DNA of 64,000 nucleotides from Verrucomicrobiia bacterium (lineage in GTDB: Bacteria; Verrucomicrobiota; Verrucomicrobiia; Verrucomicrobiales; DEV007): contig JAUICH010000001.1 in the NCBI GenBank assembly GCA_030427505.1, positions 310,001 through 374,000 of the forward strand. The letters are read 5' to 3'. Made by a program: the position numbers and the translations under genes. The notes beneath the pieces were generated by a model. It saw only the letters and a list, made by a program, of their open reading frames with translations. It had not been told where the DNA came from and did not search any database. Below, piece after piece: positions 44,351 through 54,117 of the stretch (the first letter of the stretch is position 1; the number at the start of each line of letters is the position of its first letter).

Positions 44351-45169
44351 ATGAGTTTTTCCTGGCTGTTCCGTTGCTTCGCGCGCCTGTCCACCGGTGG
44401 CTGCGCCTTGCTTTTTGCGATGGTCCTGACCGGATGTGGCAAAGGCGACGGACCGGGACCGCTGGTGGTGGGCATGGAGCTGGCCTATCCGCCTTTTGAG
44501 ATGCGCGGTCCGGACAACGAGCCGGACGGAATCAGCGTCCGCATGGCGGAAGACCTGGCCGCCTACCTCGGCCGGCCCCTGGAGATTCGGGACACCCAGT
44601 GGGATGGCATCATTCCAGCCCTGACCTCAGGGAATATCGATCTCATCATCTCCTCGCTGTCCGTCACGCCGGAAAGGGCGGAAGTCATCGACTATTCCGA
44701 CCCCTACGTGACCAATGGGCTCTGCATGCTGGTGGCGAAGGAGTCCGATATTCAGAGCGTGGATGACATTCAGGAGAGCGGGCTCAAGATCGCCGTGAAG
44801 CTCGGCACCACGGGACACACGTATGCGCAGGCCCACTTGGAAGGCGTGACGCTCACGGTGTTGGACGACGCCCCCACCTGCGCCATGGAAGTGGCCCAGG
44901 GAAAGGCTGATGCCTTTATCTATGACCAGGTCTCCATCTATCAGCTGTGGCAGCGGTTCGGTGACGAAACCCGGCCGATTCTGAACCCCATCCGCAGCGA
45001 GTCCTGGGCCGTGGGCATCCGGAAAGGAAATGACGAACTGCGGGAAAAGGTAAATGCTTTCCTGGCCGAGTACCGGGCCCAAGGAAAATTCGAAGAACTG
45101 GCCGAACGCTACATGTCGGAGCAGCGAAAGGCCTTCCAGGAGATGGGGGTCCCGTTCATTTTTCATTAA
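44351..45169 (+). CDS. Polar amino acid ABC transporter substrate-binding lipoprotein
   Basis: A 272-residue family-3 extracellular solute-binding protein. Lipobox LTGC with Cys29 marks it as a lipoprotein. The fold blocks are typical: VGMELAYPPFEMRGPDNEPDGISVRMAEDLAAYLGRPLEI, WDGIIPALTSGNIDLIISSLSVTPERAEVIDYSDPY and VKLGTTGHTY. It delivers polar amino acids to the permease encoded 12 bp downstream. The longer open frame from 43958 overlaps the DUF502 gene and was rejected as the start. Confidence 0.93.
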   Translation: MSFSWLFRCFARLSTGGCALLFAMVLTGCGKGDGPGPLVVGMELAYPPFEMRGPDNEPDGISVRMAEDLAAYLGRPLEIRDTQWDGIIPALTSGNIDLIISSLSVTPERAEVIDYSDPYVTNGLCMLVAKESDIQSVDDIQESGLKIAVKLGTTGHTYAQAHLEGVTLTVLDDAPTCAMEVAQGKADAFIYDQVSIYQLWQRFGDETRPILNPIRSESWAVGIRKGNDELREKVNAFLAEYRAQGKFEELAERYMSEQRKAFQEMGVPFIFH

Positions 45170-45181
45170 CACGCCTCTGGC

Positions 45182-45967
45182 GTGGCTGTAGAGATAGCCT
45201 GTCTCGTGACCCATTTTTTTGACAGGCCCCTGGTAAAGAAAGCTCTTCCCTGGCTTTTGGTGTTTTTGTTGGGAGTAAGTTTCAGCTTCTTCCTTTTTGT
45301 GCTTTTGACACACGACTACCATTGGTCGCGGGTAGGAAAATATTGGGGCAATCTGGTTCGGGGCTGGGGTCTCACCATTGGTTTATCCGCCGTGGCCTTG
45401 CTGTTGAGCACCCTCTTTGCGGCTATACTAACCGCGGGCCAACTGTCCCGGCTGGCTCCGGCTCGCTGGTTGTCCAGGTGCTATGTGGAAGTCATTCGCG
45501 GCACGCCGTTACTCGTGCAGATCATGATCGGGTCCTACATGATGGCGAATGCCTTGGGAATCGACAACAAGCTGGGTGAAGGCATGGTCATTCTCTCTGC
45601 ATTTTCGGCTGCCTATTTGAGTGAGATTTTTCGAGCCGGGATCGAATCGATCCCTCTGTCCCAGCGGATTTCGGCGATGGCGGTGGGGTTCACACCCACT
45701 CAGACGTATCGCTATGTCATCATTCCGCAAACCATCCGCCGCATTCTTCCCGCTACGGCGGGGCAGTTCGCCAATCTTGTCAAAGACTCTTCGCTCTTAT
45801 ACGTCATCGGTTTGCCGGAGTTCACCAGCCAGGCCCGTGAAGTTCACAGCAACAGTTACGCAGGTTTCGCCGTCTATCTTCCTCTGGCGATCGGTTACTT
45901 GATCCTGACCATTCCGATCTCTCTCTGGACACGGCGTATGGAGGAGCGTTTCCGGTATGAACATTGA
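45182..45967 (+). CDS. Polar amino acid ABC transporter permease
   Basis: A 261-residue inner-membrane permease of the HisM/GlnP type, with about five to six hydrophobic segments and the conserved EAA-like loop (AFSAAYLSEIFRAGIESIPLSQRISAMAVGFTPTQTYRYVIIPQTIRRILPATAGQFANLVKDSSL). It begins with GTG at 45182; a GTG at 45206-45208 is a reasonable alternative. Its 3' end overlaps the ATPase gene by 11 bp, indicating translational coupling. Partner to the SBP upstream. Confidence 0.93.
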   Translation: MAVEIACLVTHFFDRPLVKKALPWLLVFLLGVSFSFFLFVLLTHDYHWSRVGKYWGNLVRGWGLTIGLSAVALLLSTLFAAILTAGQLSRLAPARWLSRCYVEVIRGTPLLVQIMIGSYMMANALGIDNKLGEGMVILSAFSAAYLSEIFRAGIESIPLSQRISAMAVGFTPTQTYRYVIIPQTIRRILPATAGQFANLVKDSSLLYVIGLPEFTSQAREVHSNSYAGFAVYLPLAIGYLILTIPISLWTRRMEERFRYEH

Positions 45968-46691
45968 ACTGCACGACATTTCCCGAGTTTATGGAGAGAG
46001 CCGTGCGCTTCATTCGCTGAACCTTTCGATTGGCGAGAGCGTTCGTGTGCTGGCGCTCATCGGACCTTCGGGGGGTGGAAAGTCTACCTTGCTTCGGCTC
46101 CTGGGTGGCCTGGAGGTGCCGGATACCGGAGAGATCCGGATCGGAGGAAAGAACCTGCCAAAGGACGAAGCAGGCCTGCTGGCCCATCGCCGAGCCAACG
46201 GCTATGTGTTTCAGAGCTTTAACCTGTTTCCTCACCTGGATGCGTCTTCCAACGTGGCGCTGCCCCTCATAAAGGTGCACGGCCGTGGGGAGAGTGAAGC
46301 CCGTTCCCTGGCTCAAGCCAGCCTAGAGCGATTCGGCTTGGGGGCTCACGCCCGCAAGTTTCCCGCTGAGCTTTCCGGCGGTCAGCAGCAGCGGGTCGCG
46401 CTGGCCCGCGCCATTGTCTCGAAGCCAAAGCTGCTGCTCTTGGACGAGCCGACCTCCGCGCTGGATCCCGAGATGACCAGCGAAGTGCTGGAAGTCGTCG
46501 CCGAACTGTGCCGGGACGGCCAGGAGATCATCCTCGCCACGCACGAGATGGGCTTTGCCCGGGCCGTGGCGGATCAGATTGTCTTCCTGGATGAGGGAAG
46601 CATTTCCGAAACCGGTCCGCCGGATCAGCTCTTCGACCGCCCCACCCACGAAGTGGTGAAGCGGTTCCTCGGAAAAGTCATGCGCTGGTGA
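45957..46691 (+). CDS. Polar amino acid ABC transporter ATP-binding protein
   Basis: A 244-residue GlnQ/HisP-type ATPase. Walker A GPSGGGKSTLLR, signature LSGGQQQRVALARAI, Walker B LLLDEPTSALDPEM and ATHEMGFARAVADQIVFLDEG are complete. It energises uptake by the SBP and permease encoded upstream. The start overlaps the end of the permease gene. Converges on the cytochrome/WD40 gene with 25 bp between the ends. Confidence 0.95.
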   Translation: MNIELHDISRVYGESRALHSLNLSIGESVRVLALIGPSGGGKSTLLRLLGGLEVPDTGEIRIGGKNLPKDEAGLLAHRRANGYVFQSFNLFPHLDASSNVALPLIKVHGRGESEARSLAQASLERFGLGAHARKFPAELSGGQQQRVALARAIVSKPKLLLLDEPTSALDPEMTSEVLEVVAELCRDGQEIILATHEMGFARAVADQIVFLDEGSISETGPPDQLFDRPTHEVVKRFLGKVMRW

Positions 46692-46716
46692 CGCAGGCCG
46701 GGAGCGAAAAAGCTTC

Positions 46717-49700
46717 TTACTGCTTCTTCGCTTCCTCCGCGGCGGCTTTTTCCGCGTCGCCACTTTCCTGTTTCGGAAGCATGGCCAGATACTGGGCCTT
46801 CAGTTCCTCAATCTTCTTCTGCTGGGCGGCCAGTTCCGCCTCGTGCTTCTTGAGAACTTCTTCCGCCTTCTTGCGGTCGGCTTCTTTCTGGTCCTCCGTC
46901 TTGGAACGCTCGTTGATTACCGCCGGAGTGGTCTTGGCCACTTCGCTGGCTTCCGCGATCGCTTTCTCCCGGTCCGCGGCTTCTTTGTATGCCTGCTGGA
47001 TAAAGGACTGTAGCTTGCCAAGCCGTTCTTCCATGGCGGCCACCTGTCCGGAAATGGAGTCGGCGTTGGCCTGGTCCGCCTTGGCGGCTTTTTCCTGGGC
47101 CAGTTTCAGCGCGGTTTCCAGGACTTCCGTGGTCTTGGACGCAAGCGCCTTCTCATTGTCTTCGATGGTCTTCTGAGCCTTCTGCAAGGTGGCTTTGGCA
47201 TCGGCCAGGTCTTTCTCCGCCGCCTGATGGGCCGCCAGCGCGTCGGTGGCGGTTTGCTTGGCGGATTCGAGTTCCATCTCCATCTGCTCCAGGGCTTCCG
47301 AGGACTGGTGAGCTTCCAGGTTCAGAGCCTCAGCCTTGTACTTCTTCACCCGGTATTCGTTCCAGGCCAGGTCCTGCTGAGCTTTATCCAGGGCCTTCTT
47401 GGCTTCGGCGGCCTTGGAGGCCATGTTCTGGTAGTTCTTCTCGGCGGCTTCCTTTTCCTTGGCCATCTTGTCTGCGTCGGAAGCGGCGTTCTGCGCTTGT
47501 TTCTCAGCGGCGGCCAGCTTCGGCTTCATGTCGTCCATGGCCTTGTTCTGCTGAGCGACCAGACCCTGAGCTTTGCCCAGTTCCGCCTTGGCGACGGCTT
47601 CGGCGTCCTGCGCGGCCTTCATCTGAGCCTCACCGGTTTGAATGGCCTTGGTGGCGGCGGCGAGCTTGTCTTGAGCTTCTTTCAGGGCCTTGGCGCCGGC
47701 CTGTTGATCCGCGGTCTGCTTGGCGAGCGCGGCCTGGGCTGCTTTTTCCTTCGCCACGGCATCGGCTTCCGCTTTCTGCAGGGGCTGCAACTGGGCGGCC
47801 ACTTCACTCAGGCGTTTACTAGTGGCTGCCAGTTGGGCATCCGCTTCTTTCAGTTCCTGTGCCGCCGCCTTGTGCGCGGCCACCAGTTCCGCCGCGTTCG
47901 CGGCTTTGGCTTCGGTGGCGGCCTTGGCCTTGGCTTCCGCGTCTTGGACCTTTTTCTTCAGCGCGTTCACTTGCTGTTGCGCCTGGCCGTGCGCGCTCTT
48001 CACGCTCTGGTGCGCCGTGGTGGCGTCCGCCAGGGACTTCTTGAGCTGCTCGTCCACCTTCGCGCCGGCGGCGGCTTTCTTCGCGGCTTCCAGGGCGGCA
48101 GCCAGCTTATTGGCGGCGTCCTGACGCTTCGGCAGTTCGGCCTGCCACTTTTTCATTTCCGCCTGAGCGGCCTGCACGGCCTGGCTGGCGGCTTGCACCG
48201 CGGCGGTGCGCTTCGCGAGTTCGCCCTGCTTGGCGGCCAAGGTCTGCTGCGCCTGCTTTTGAGCGGCGGCGATCTGGTCCGCCTGGCTCTTCACCGCGCC
48301 CAGTTCCTTTTCCATTTCCGCCTGGCGGGCTGCAGCGGCGGCGGCGGCCTTGCGGGCTTCTTCCATGGCGGAACGCGCGGAATCGGTCTGGGTGGAGGCG
48401 ACCTTGATGCTCTCCTGAAGTTTCGGGAACGTGCCGTTCAGCTCGCTGATCCGCTTTTCGGAGTAGACAATCTGTTCCGAAATGGGGCGCGGATTGACTT
48501 CGATGGAGGCCAGTTCTTCACCGTTGGCCGCGTTCCAGATTTTCACCTTCCCATTGTAGTCGCCGCTGATCACGCGCTGGCTGTCATTGGAAAACACCGC
48601 GCTCATCACGATGTCATCAGAGGCATTGATGGTCCGCTCTGCATTTCCGTCTGCTTTCCAAATCTTCACCGTTTTATCCCGGCCACAGGAAACCAGGCGG
48701 CCGTCGGGAGCGAAGTCCACGCTCATCACGCCTCCGGCGTGGGCGGTCCATTTTTTGACCTGCTTGCCCTCCTTCATCTCCCACATGATGATGGAGCCAT
48801 CTTCACTGGCAGAAGCCAGGACATTGGAGTCCGCCCGCCAGGAGATATCCGTGACGGCGGCGGTGTGGCCTTTCAGGTTCCAGAATTCCATGCCGGTGGG
48901 ACCTTCCCAGACGTAGAGGTCCGCGTTCCGTCCCCCGGTGGCGAAAAGCACGCCATCCGGGCTGAAGTCCGCCGTCAGCATCCAGTCCGGATGCTTCTTG
49001 ATGGTGTCGGTCTGTTCGCCCGTGGTGGTGTCCCACAGCTTTATGTTCTTTCCGGGACCACCCAGCACGACCTTGCGGTGGTCCGGGCTGATGTCCGCGC
49101 CCAGCACGGTGTCGAACTCTTTTCCGACTTCGATCACCCGCTGGCCCGTCTTGACGTCCCAGGCCACGGCGTTGCCGTTCTTGCCGCCCCGGCCCCCGCC
49201 GCAGAGCAGCAGGCTGCCGTTTTGGCTGAAGTTCAGGACTTCCGGAAACCCTTCCGGGTAGGGCAGCACGCCGAGCAGTTCACCCGTTGCGCTATGGAAG
49301 AGCAGCACCTGCTTCTGACCGCCCACCGCCACGATCGGCGCCCAGGGACTGTGTGCCATGGCCACGACCGTGTCTGGCCGGTCTGTGACGACTTCGGGTT
49401 CCAGGAGGAGATGCTGAGGCATCGGCGGCGCCCCTTCGGGTTTGAACGAGTTCGCGTTCGTCAAACTCATGTCCAGCTTCGGCTTGTCGCTCTTTTTCGC
49501 GGTGGAGCCGTCGTGCTCCAGGATGCCTCCCAGAATCCACTTCTTGATGATTTCCAGCTCCGCTTCCGGACGGACCGGTTTTTCCGGCGGCATGTGGGGC
49601 TCTTCCTTGTGGGTCATCAAGGTGAAGAGCCGGCTGCCGTCCGGGTTTTCCGGGTCGATGATGCTGCCGCCGCTACCGCCTGTCAGGGTGGCGCCATAGG

Positions 49701-49908
49701 TGGAAAGATCCAGACCGCCCTTTGCCTCGTCGGGGTTGTGACAGTTCAAACAGTTGTTCTCAAAAATGGGCATCACATGGTCACGGTAGGTGACCTTGTC
49801 TTCCTTCTTGGCGTCGGCGGCGAAGGAGGTCGCTCCGGACGTGGCCAGAATGGCGGCGCCTGACACGGCGAGCCGGAAGAATGAGGAGGCGAGGGTACTC
49901 TTGCTCAT
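46717..49908 (-). CDS. Secreted c-type cytochrome with WD40 propeller and long coiled coil
   Basis: A 1063-residue exported protein (signal MSKSTLASSFFRLAVSGAAILATSGATSFA). The N-terminal cytochrome domain of the planctomycete PSCyt1 type has one CXXCH (C53LNCH57) with a typical NPDEAKGGLDLST and MPP..EKPVRPEAELEIIKKWI. About residues 180-475 form WD40 repeats (for example VAMAHSPWAPIVAVGGQ, VTDISWRADSNVLASASEDGSIIMWEMKEGK). The last 580 residues are an Ala/Lys/Glu/Gln-rich coiled coil with almost no interruptions. Such architectures are common in PVC bacteria and their function is not established. Function here unknown. Confidence 0.88.
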   Translation of the reverse strand: MSKSTLASSFFRLAVSGAAILATSGATSFAADAKKEDKVTYRDHVMPIFENNCLNCHNPDEAKGGLDLSTYGATLTGGSGGSIIDPENPDGSRLFTLMTHKEEPHMPPEKPVRPEAELEIIKKWILGGILEHDGSTAKKSDKPKLDMSLTNANSFKPEGAPPMPQHLLLEPEVVTDRPDTVVAMAHSPWAPIVAVGGQKQVLLFHSATGELLGVLPYPEGFPEVLNFSQNGSLLLCGGGRGGKNGNAVAWDVKTGQRVIEVGKEFDTVLGADISPDHRKVVLGGPGKNIKLWDTTTGEQTDTIKKHPDWMLTADFSPDGVLFATGGRNADLYVWEGPTGMEFWNLKGHTAAVTDISWRADSNVLASASEDGSIIMWEMKEGKQVKKWTAHAGGVMSVDFAPDGRLVSCGRDKTVKIWKADGNAERTINASDDIVMSAVFSNDSQRVISGDYNGKVKIWNAANGEELASIEVNPRPISEQIVYSEKRISELNGTFPKLQESIKVASTQTDSARSAMEEARKAAAAAAARQAEMEKELGAVKSQADQIAAAQKQAQQTLAAKQGELAKRTAAVQAASQAVQAAQAEMKKWQAELPKRQDAANKLAAALEAAKKAAAGAKVDEQLKKSLADATTAHQSVKSAHGQAQQQVNALKKKVQDAEAKAKAATEAKAANAAELVAAHKAAAQELKEADAQLAATSKRLSEVAAQLQPLQKAEADAVAKEKAAQAALAKQTADQQAGAKALKEAQDKLAAATKAIQTGEAQMKAAQDAEAVAKAELGKAQGLVAQQNKAMDDMKPKLAAAEKQAQNAASDADKMAKEKEAAEKNYQNMASKAAEAKKALDKAQQDLAWNEYRVKKYKAEALNLEAHQSSEALEQMEMELESAKQTATDALAAHQAAEKDLADAKATLQKAQKTIEDNEKALASKTTEVLETALKLAQEKAAKADQANADSISGQVAAMEERLGKLQSFIQQAYKEAADREKAIAEASEVAKTTPAVINERSKTEDQKEADRKKAEEVLKKHEAELAAQQKKIEELKAQYLAMLPKQESGDAEKAAAEEAKKQ

Positions 49909-50246
49909 TGGATTGTGGTGGCTGGATGGCTATTGGAAAAATATCCCGAGGCGTGAAAGCGTCCGAAAGGTGACGATCGGCTCGTTTGGCGGCGCAAAGG
50001 ATCCGCAAAGGGCGGAGTTGCCGAACAACAGGGCCGAACCGGAATCCGGACGATATTCCGTCAGTGCCGGGTGTTCTGTTCAGATGATTCCATGAAAATT
50101 ACCAGAATTTCCCAGGATTTTCACTAAGAAAGCGGCCTTCCGCCAGTTGCCCAGCGGGCCAAACGGAGAGACCGGTCAACGTTTGGAAAAGCCGCCGGGT
50201 AATTTGTTCAAAATCCGGATTGCCGCAATCGGGGAAATTCCCCTCC
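49909..50246. other. 338-bp intergenic region
   Basis: Region upstream of the cytochrome/WD40 gene and downstream of the AsmA-like gene, both on the minus strand. It should contain the promoter of the cytochrome gene, but no convincing -35/-10 pair or hairpin was found. The short open frames here are shadows with unusual composition. Confidence 0.6.
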
Positions 50247-52766
50247 TTATTCACTGTCGCCGTTGTCTGGATTCGCCGGGACAATTTGCGGCTGGCCCTG
50301 GCCCTGAAGCTTGGGCAGAGACATGTCCCGGATGCTGGGGAGATGTTTGGGCCGCCACTCGGGTTCGGACACCTTTCCGGAGGCGTGAAATTCGAAGATC
50401 TTGCTGATCATCTTTCCCACGGGTCCCAGTAGAACGCCCGCGGTGCCGCGAATCTGGATCTTCGCGTCGAAATCGATCCAGTTATCGACGAAGCCCAACT
50501 CGCCGTTTCCCACCAAGCGGAACGCCCGGGTCAGGGCCTCGAAGTCGTCCGTTTTCAAAACGCCGTCTTTCATGGTGAAAGACATGGAAGCTTCCCTCGC
50601 CACGGAATAGCCCGCCCTGGGCTGGGGCAGCACGTCGCTCATCAGCTTGGAGAGGGGTCCGAAAATGGGGATTGCGAAGACGTCACCGTTTTGAATCTTC
50701 GCCAGACCATTTCCGTTGATGGTCCGGGGATCGTTCAGGCTGCCCCTCATCTGGACCTGCCCGGACAGGCTGCCCTCGCTACTCTGGTAGTCGCTGTAAA
50801 GTCCGGTCAGCTCGCGAAAGTCCAGGTTGTCCACGGACACGATGGCATTGTACTGCTTGGTATTCTTCAGGTCGCGGGCGTGGAACGATGCATTCAGGGT
50901 GCCATCCAGGACCCCGGCTTGAAACTGTTCGAGGTGTAAGTCGTCACCGAAGAACTTCACGAGTCCCCGCGGCCTCTCGAGGTCCAGTGTCTGGCCCAGG
51001 AAGTCGTATTTAGCGGGATAGTCGCTTTCAAAAGTGACGATGAAATTGTGGTTTCGCGGCTTGCCGCCCAGTTGCCCGTCGGAGCGTTCGTCAATCACGC
51101 CGGACAGGCCCAGCACGGGGGGCTGTTCGAAGCGGTAGGGCTTGACGAGATCGGACAGCTCCTGGTTTACGCAGCGGCAACCCGCCACGGGGTCGATGGT
51201 GGACAGGGCGTTTTCCACGATCAGCTTCCGGGCGTCCAGATCCTTGAACACCAGTCCGGTTGTCACTTCGCCCTCCGGCCGGACCAGCCGGACATCCCGG
51301 AAGTACTGGAGCCGCTTGTTGGTTTCGAAATCCATCCGCAGTTGATCGATGGGCACGCTGTTGAACTCGAAGTCCCGCAGATCAATCTCTCCAGTGGTCT
51401 TCCACGTGTTCACATCCAGATTAGGGCCGCCGCCCTCCGTGGCTACGTAGATGGAAGATTCGTCATCGAAATTAAAGGACGACACCAGGTGCTGCATGCC
51501 TTCGTCGTTGAAGAAGGGCAGGAAGGCGCGGGGGTCCATTTTGATAATGGATTGATACTGAAAGTGTTCGGGGTCGTAGAGGGCGTTGGCCAGGAGCACG
51601 CCCGTCTTGTGCCCTAGCCGGACGTTCCGGAAATAGGAGCGGCTGCCATCCACGCTGAAATCCGTCTCGAAGGAGTCGAAGACCTCTCCCTGGGAAACGA
51701 AGCGGTCCGTGGCGATCCGGCCCACGCCTTGGACCGGCAACGACGGCGGGGCCACGGGCTGATCCAGGTTCCACACGCCTTCCAGAGTCACGCGGGGTGG
51801 ATTGAAAAAGACCACTTCCCGCAGGACGGACTGGGGAACGATGGAGGCGATCAGCCGGGGCAGGTCCAGATTGGATTCCAGGTCGAACTCAATCTGGCTG
51901 CGTTCCAGCGGCCAGTCGGCCCGCAGCCGGAAGGCGCCCCGGGTGTCGCGCATCACAAATTCCCGCACGGAGATGAGTTTCCGCTCGGGATCGTACTCCA
52001 CATAGGCCTTCAGGTCCTCGCAGCGGTAACCCTGGTGGGTGAGGGGACCGGCGCTGATCGCCATGGTGGCGCGCAGGGTGTCCAGGTCCGACAGGTCCCC
52101 GTGAATTTCCAGTTCCACCCGGGGCCGGTCTTCCGCTTTGAACTCCAGGCGGCCGGCCTGCTCCAGCACCTCGCTGATGAGGTGCCGCCGTTCCCGCAGG
52201 AGGTCGAGCTGTTCCTTTCGCTTCTGTTCGCGGTCCTCCTTGTTCTCATCTGAGTCTTCCGGACTTTCCTGGGCTTTCAGAAGCGATCCCGTGACGGTAA
52301 TACGGATGCCCTGGACGTCGGCCTGGGCATTGACGATGTCGATCCGCTGCTCCGGCATCAGGATGCGGGCACTGCAGCGCCGCAGTTCCAGCCGTCCGGC
52401 CTTCTTGTCCTTCGGATCGATCGGCAGCGAGAGATCCGCGTCCTTGAAGTCGATCGTGTTTAAAGAGATCTCCTTGTCAAAAACCTGGCTGAGGTCCAGG
52501 TCCAGCGTCGCCGCGCTGATCCGGGCCAGTTCCACTTTGTGGTCCGGCTCCTGGTAAAACACGACGTCCCGCGCCGTCAGCCCGCGAAACGGGTCCAGCG
52601 TCAGCTTGTCCATCCGCACGTAAAACCCGCGCTTCGCGAACTCCTCCGTCACCAGGTTCCGCCACGTTTTGGTGAATCCCCGCTTCCGGACATACACCGC
52701 CCCCCAAGCCGCGCTGCCTAACAGTAGCAGAATGAGGATGATTGAAATGACGCGCCGGATACGCAT
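50247..52766 (-). CDS. AsmA-like outer-membrane biogenesis protein
   Basis: An 839-residue protein with one N-terminal membrane segment (VISIILILLLLGSAAWGAVYV) and a long beta-rich periplasmic part. The C-terminal region (SGQVQMRGSLNDPRTINGNGLAKIQNGDVFAIPIFG to LKTDDFEALTRAFRLVGNGELGFVDNWIDFDAKIQIRG) is the AsmA-like C-terminal signature. AsmA/TamB/YhdP-type proteins are thought to help lipid transport or outer membrane assembly in diderms. The charged stretch ESPEDSDENKEDREQKRKEQ at about 165-184 is an unusual insertion. Stands alone on the minus strand. Confidence 0.85.
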   Translation of the reverse strand: MRIRRVISIILILLLLGSAAWGAVYVRKRGFTKTWRNLVTEEFAKRGFYVRMDKLTLDPFRGLTARDVVFYQEPDHKVELARISAATLDLDLSQVFDKEISLNTIDFKDADLSLPIDPKDKKAGRLELRRCSARILMPEQRIDIVNAQADVQGIRITVTGSLLKAQESPEDSDENKEDREQKRKEQLDLLRERRHLISEVLEQAGRLEFKAEDRPRVELEIHGDLSDLDTLRATMAISAGPLTHQGYRCEDLKAYVEYDPERKLISVREFVMRDTRGAFRLRADWPLERSQIEFDLESNLDLPRLIASIVPQSVLREVVFFNPPRVTLEGVWNLDQPVAPPSLPVQGVGRIATDRFVSQGEVFDSFETDFSVDGSRSYFRNVRLGHKTGVLLANALYDPEHFQYQSIIKMDPRAFLPFFNDEGMQHLVSSFNFDDESSIYVATEGGGPNLDVNTWKTTGEIDLRDFEFNSVPIDQLRMDFETNKRLQYFRDVRLVRPEGEVTTGLVFKDLDARKLIVENALSTIDPVAGCRCVNQELSDLVKPYRFEQPPVLGLSGVIDERSDGQLGGKPRNHNFIVTFESDYPAKYDFLGQTLDLERPRGLVKFFGDDLHLEQFQAGVLDGTLNASFHARDLKNTKQYNAIVSVDNLDFRELTGLYSDYQSSEGSLSGQVQMRGSLNDPRTINGNGLAKIQNGDVFAIPIFGPLSKLMSDVLPQPRAGYSVAREASMSFTMKDGVLKTDDFEALTRAFRLVGNGELGFVDNWIDFDAKIQIRGTAGVLLGPVGKMISKIFEFHASGKVSEPEWRPKHLPSIRDMSLPKLQGQGQPQIVPANPDNGDSE

Positions 52767-52933
52767 GGAAATCTCACAGAAAACCGGTCATGAAAGCACC
52801 GGCTGCCGAAGGGTAATGCAAAGCCCCAAGGGCGAAAAACAGAATCTTTTTTTCCGGTCACTTCCCGGGGTCGAAGACGGCTGTCACCGAAAAACGGTTG
52901 TTTAACGGGGCTTAAGTAATTAAGCTCGACCCT

Positions 52934-53980
52934 ATGCTTCGATTCTCCGTCCTGGGCAGTGGCAGCGCTGGAAACAGCGCGGTGGCGTGCTCGGGACAGA
53001 CCCGGATCTTGATCGACGCGGGGCTCAGCGCGCGGCAGCTTTGCCTGCGGCTGGAGACGGTGGGAATCGATCCTAATTCATTGAGCGCCATTGTGTTGAC
53101 GCACGAGCATGGCGATCACGTGCGCGGGTTGGACGTGTTTCTGCGGAAGTGCCAGGTGCCGGTGTATGCCACCAGTCATACCTGTCAGGTGGTGCGGGAA
53201 GGCCTGCGGACCCAGCCGGAATGGCGGTTGTTTGAGGCCGGGGACTCCTTTGCCGTGAACGACGTCCAGATCGAAACGTTCTCCGTGCCGCACGATGCGG
53301 TGGACCCGGTGGGCTTCGTCCTGGAATGCGCCCGGACCCGGGTGGGGGTGCTGAGCGACATCGGCCACGTCACCAACCTGGTCCGCGCCCGGTTGGCCGG
53401 GGTGCACACGCTCTTCGTGGAGTCCAACTACGACGAGGTGATGCTGCAAAATGATGTGAAACGCCCCTGGTCCACCAAGCAGCGCATTTCCTCCCGGCAC
53501 GGTCATCTTTCCAACGATCAAGCGGCGGAACTCGTGGCCGCCATGGCGAGCGCTGAGCTGCACCGCGTGGTGCTGGGTCACCTGAGCCGGGACTGCAACG
53601 CGCCCAAGGTGGCGGCGGAGACGGTTTCCGCCGGTCTCCGGAAGCTGGGTTTTTCCGAGGTGGACGTGATTTGCGCCGGGCAAAATGAGCCGCTGCCGCT
53701 GAGGGACGCGGCGTTACTCATGGCTGAAGCGGTGGTGGCGGAGACTCTGGAGACAGTAGATGCAGCCGCCGCGGATGGGGCTGCTGCTGGTGGAGCTTCG
53801 GCTCGTATGCGCGAGGAGGAAGAACCGGTGGACTCTTCTGAAACTAAGACCAAGCCTCAGGCGAAAGCGAAGGGGAAGAGCGACGCGGCGAGTTCCCGTT
53901 CCGAAAAGGCTTCAGCCCGCCACCAGAGCCAACCTCACCAGCCCGATCTATTTGGGGCCTGGTCCGCTCAGGCGGGGTAG
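52934..53980 (+). CDS. WalJ/YycJ-type metallo-beta-lactamase-fold hydrolase with extended tail
   Basis: A 348-residue protein. Residues 1-270 form an MBL-fold domain of the YycJ/WalJ group: VLGSGSAGNSAVACSGQTRILIDAGLSARQL, metal-binding LTHEHGDHVRGL (H57, H59, D61, H62), GVLSDIGHVTNL, and HLSNDQAAELVAAM with VVLGHLSRDCNAP. Relatives have been linked to DNA repair exonuclease activity. From about residue 275 a disordered tail rich in Ala, Glu, Lys and Ser ends in QPHQPDLFGAW. The pentapeptide QPDLF (336-340, bases 53939-53953) matches sliding-clamp binding motifs. This tail is not standard for the family. Confidence 0.85.
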   Translation: MLRFSVLGSGSAGNSAVACSGQTRILIDAGLSARQLCLRLETVGIDPNSLSAIVLTHEHGDHVRGLDVFLRKCQVPVYATSHTCQVVREGLRTQPEWRLFEAGDSFAVNDVQIETFSVPHDAVDPVGFVLECARTRVGVLSDIGHVTNLVRARLAGVHTLFVESNYDEVMLQNDVKRPWSTKQRISSRHGHLSNDQAAELVAAMASAELHRVVLGHLSRDCNAPKVAAETVSAGLRKLGFSEVDVICAGQNEPLPLRDAALLMAEAVVAETLETVDAAAADGAAAGGASARMREEEEPVDSSETKTKPQAKAKGKSDAASSRSEKASARHQSQPHQPDLFGAWSAQAG

Positions 53981-54117
53981 GAATTCCGCAGCACGCTGCG
54001 GGGGCGGAGAGAAGGGAGGGCATCAGAGCTTCCGGACCGCCGTTTTGGAGGCGTGAGCCCGGTTCGCGAGTTCCTCGCCCGGAGTTCGAGGACCACCTGT
54101 CTGAAGCGTTCGATTCA

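Noticed and set aside
47227-49863. 878-aa open frame on the plus strand opposite the cytochrome/WD40 gene
   Set aside because: It is the antisense shadow of a high-GC coiled-coil gene, with Leu/Gly/His-rich low complexity and no domain.
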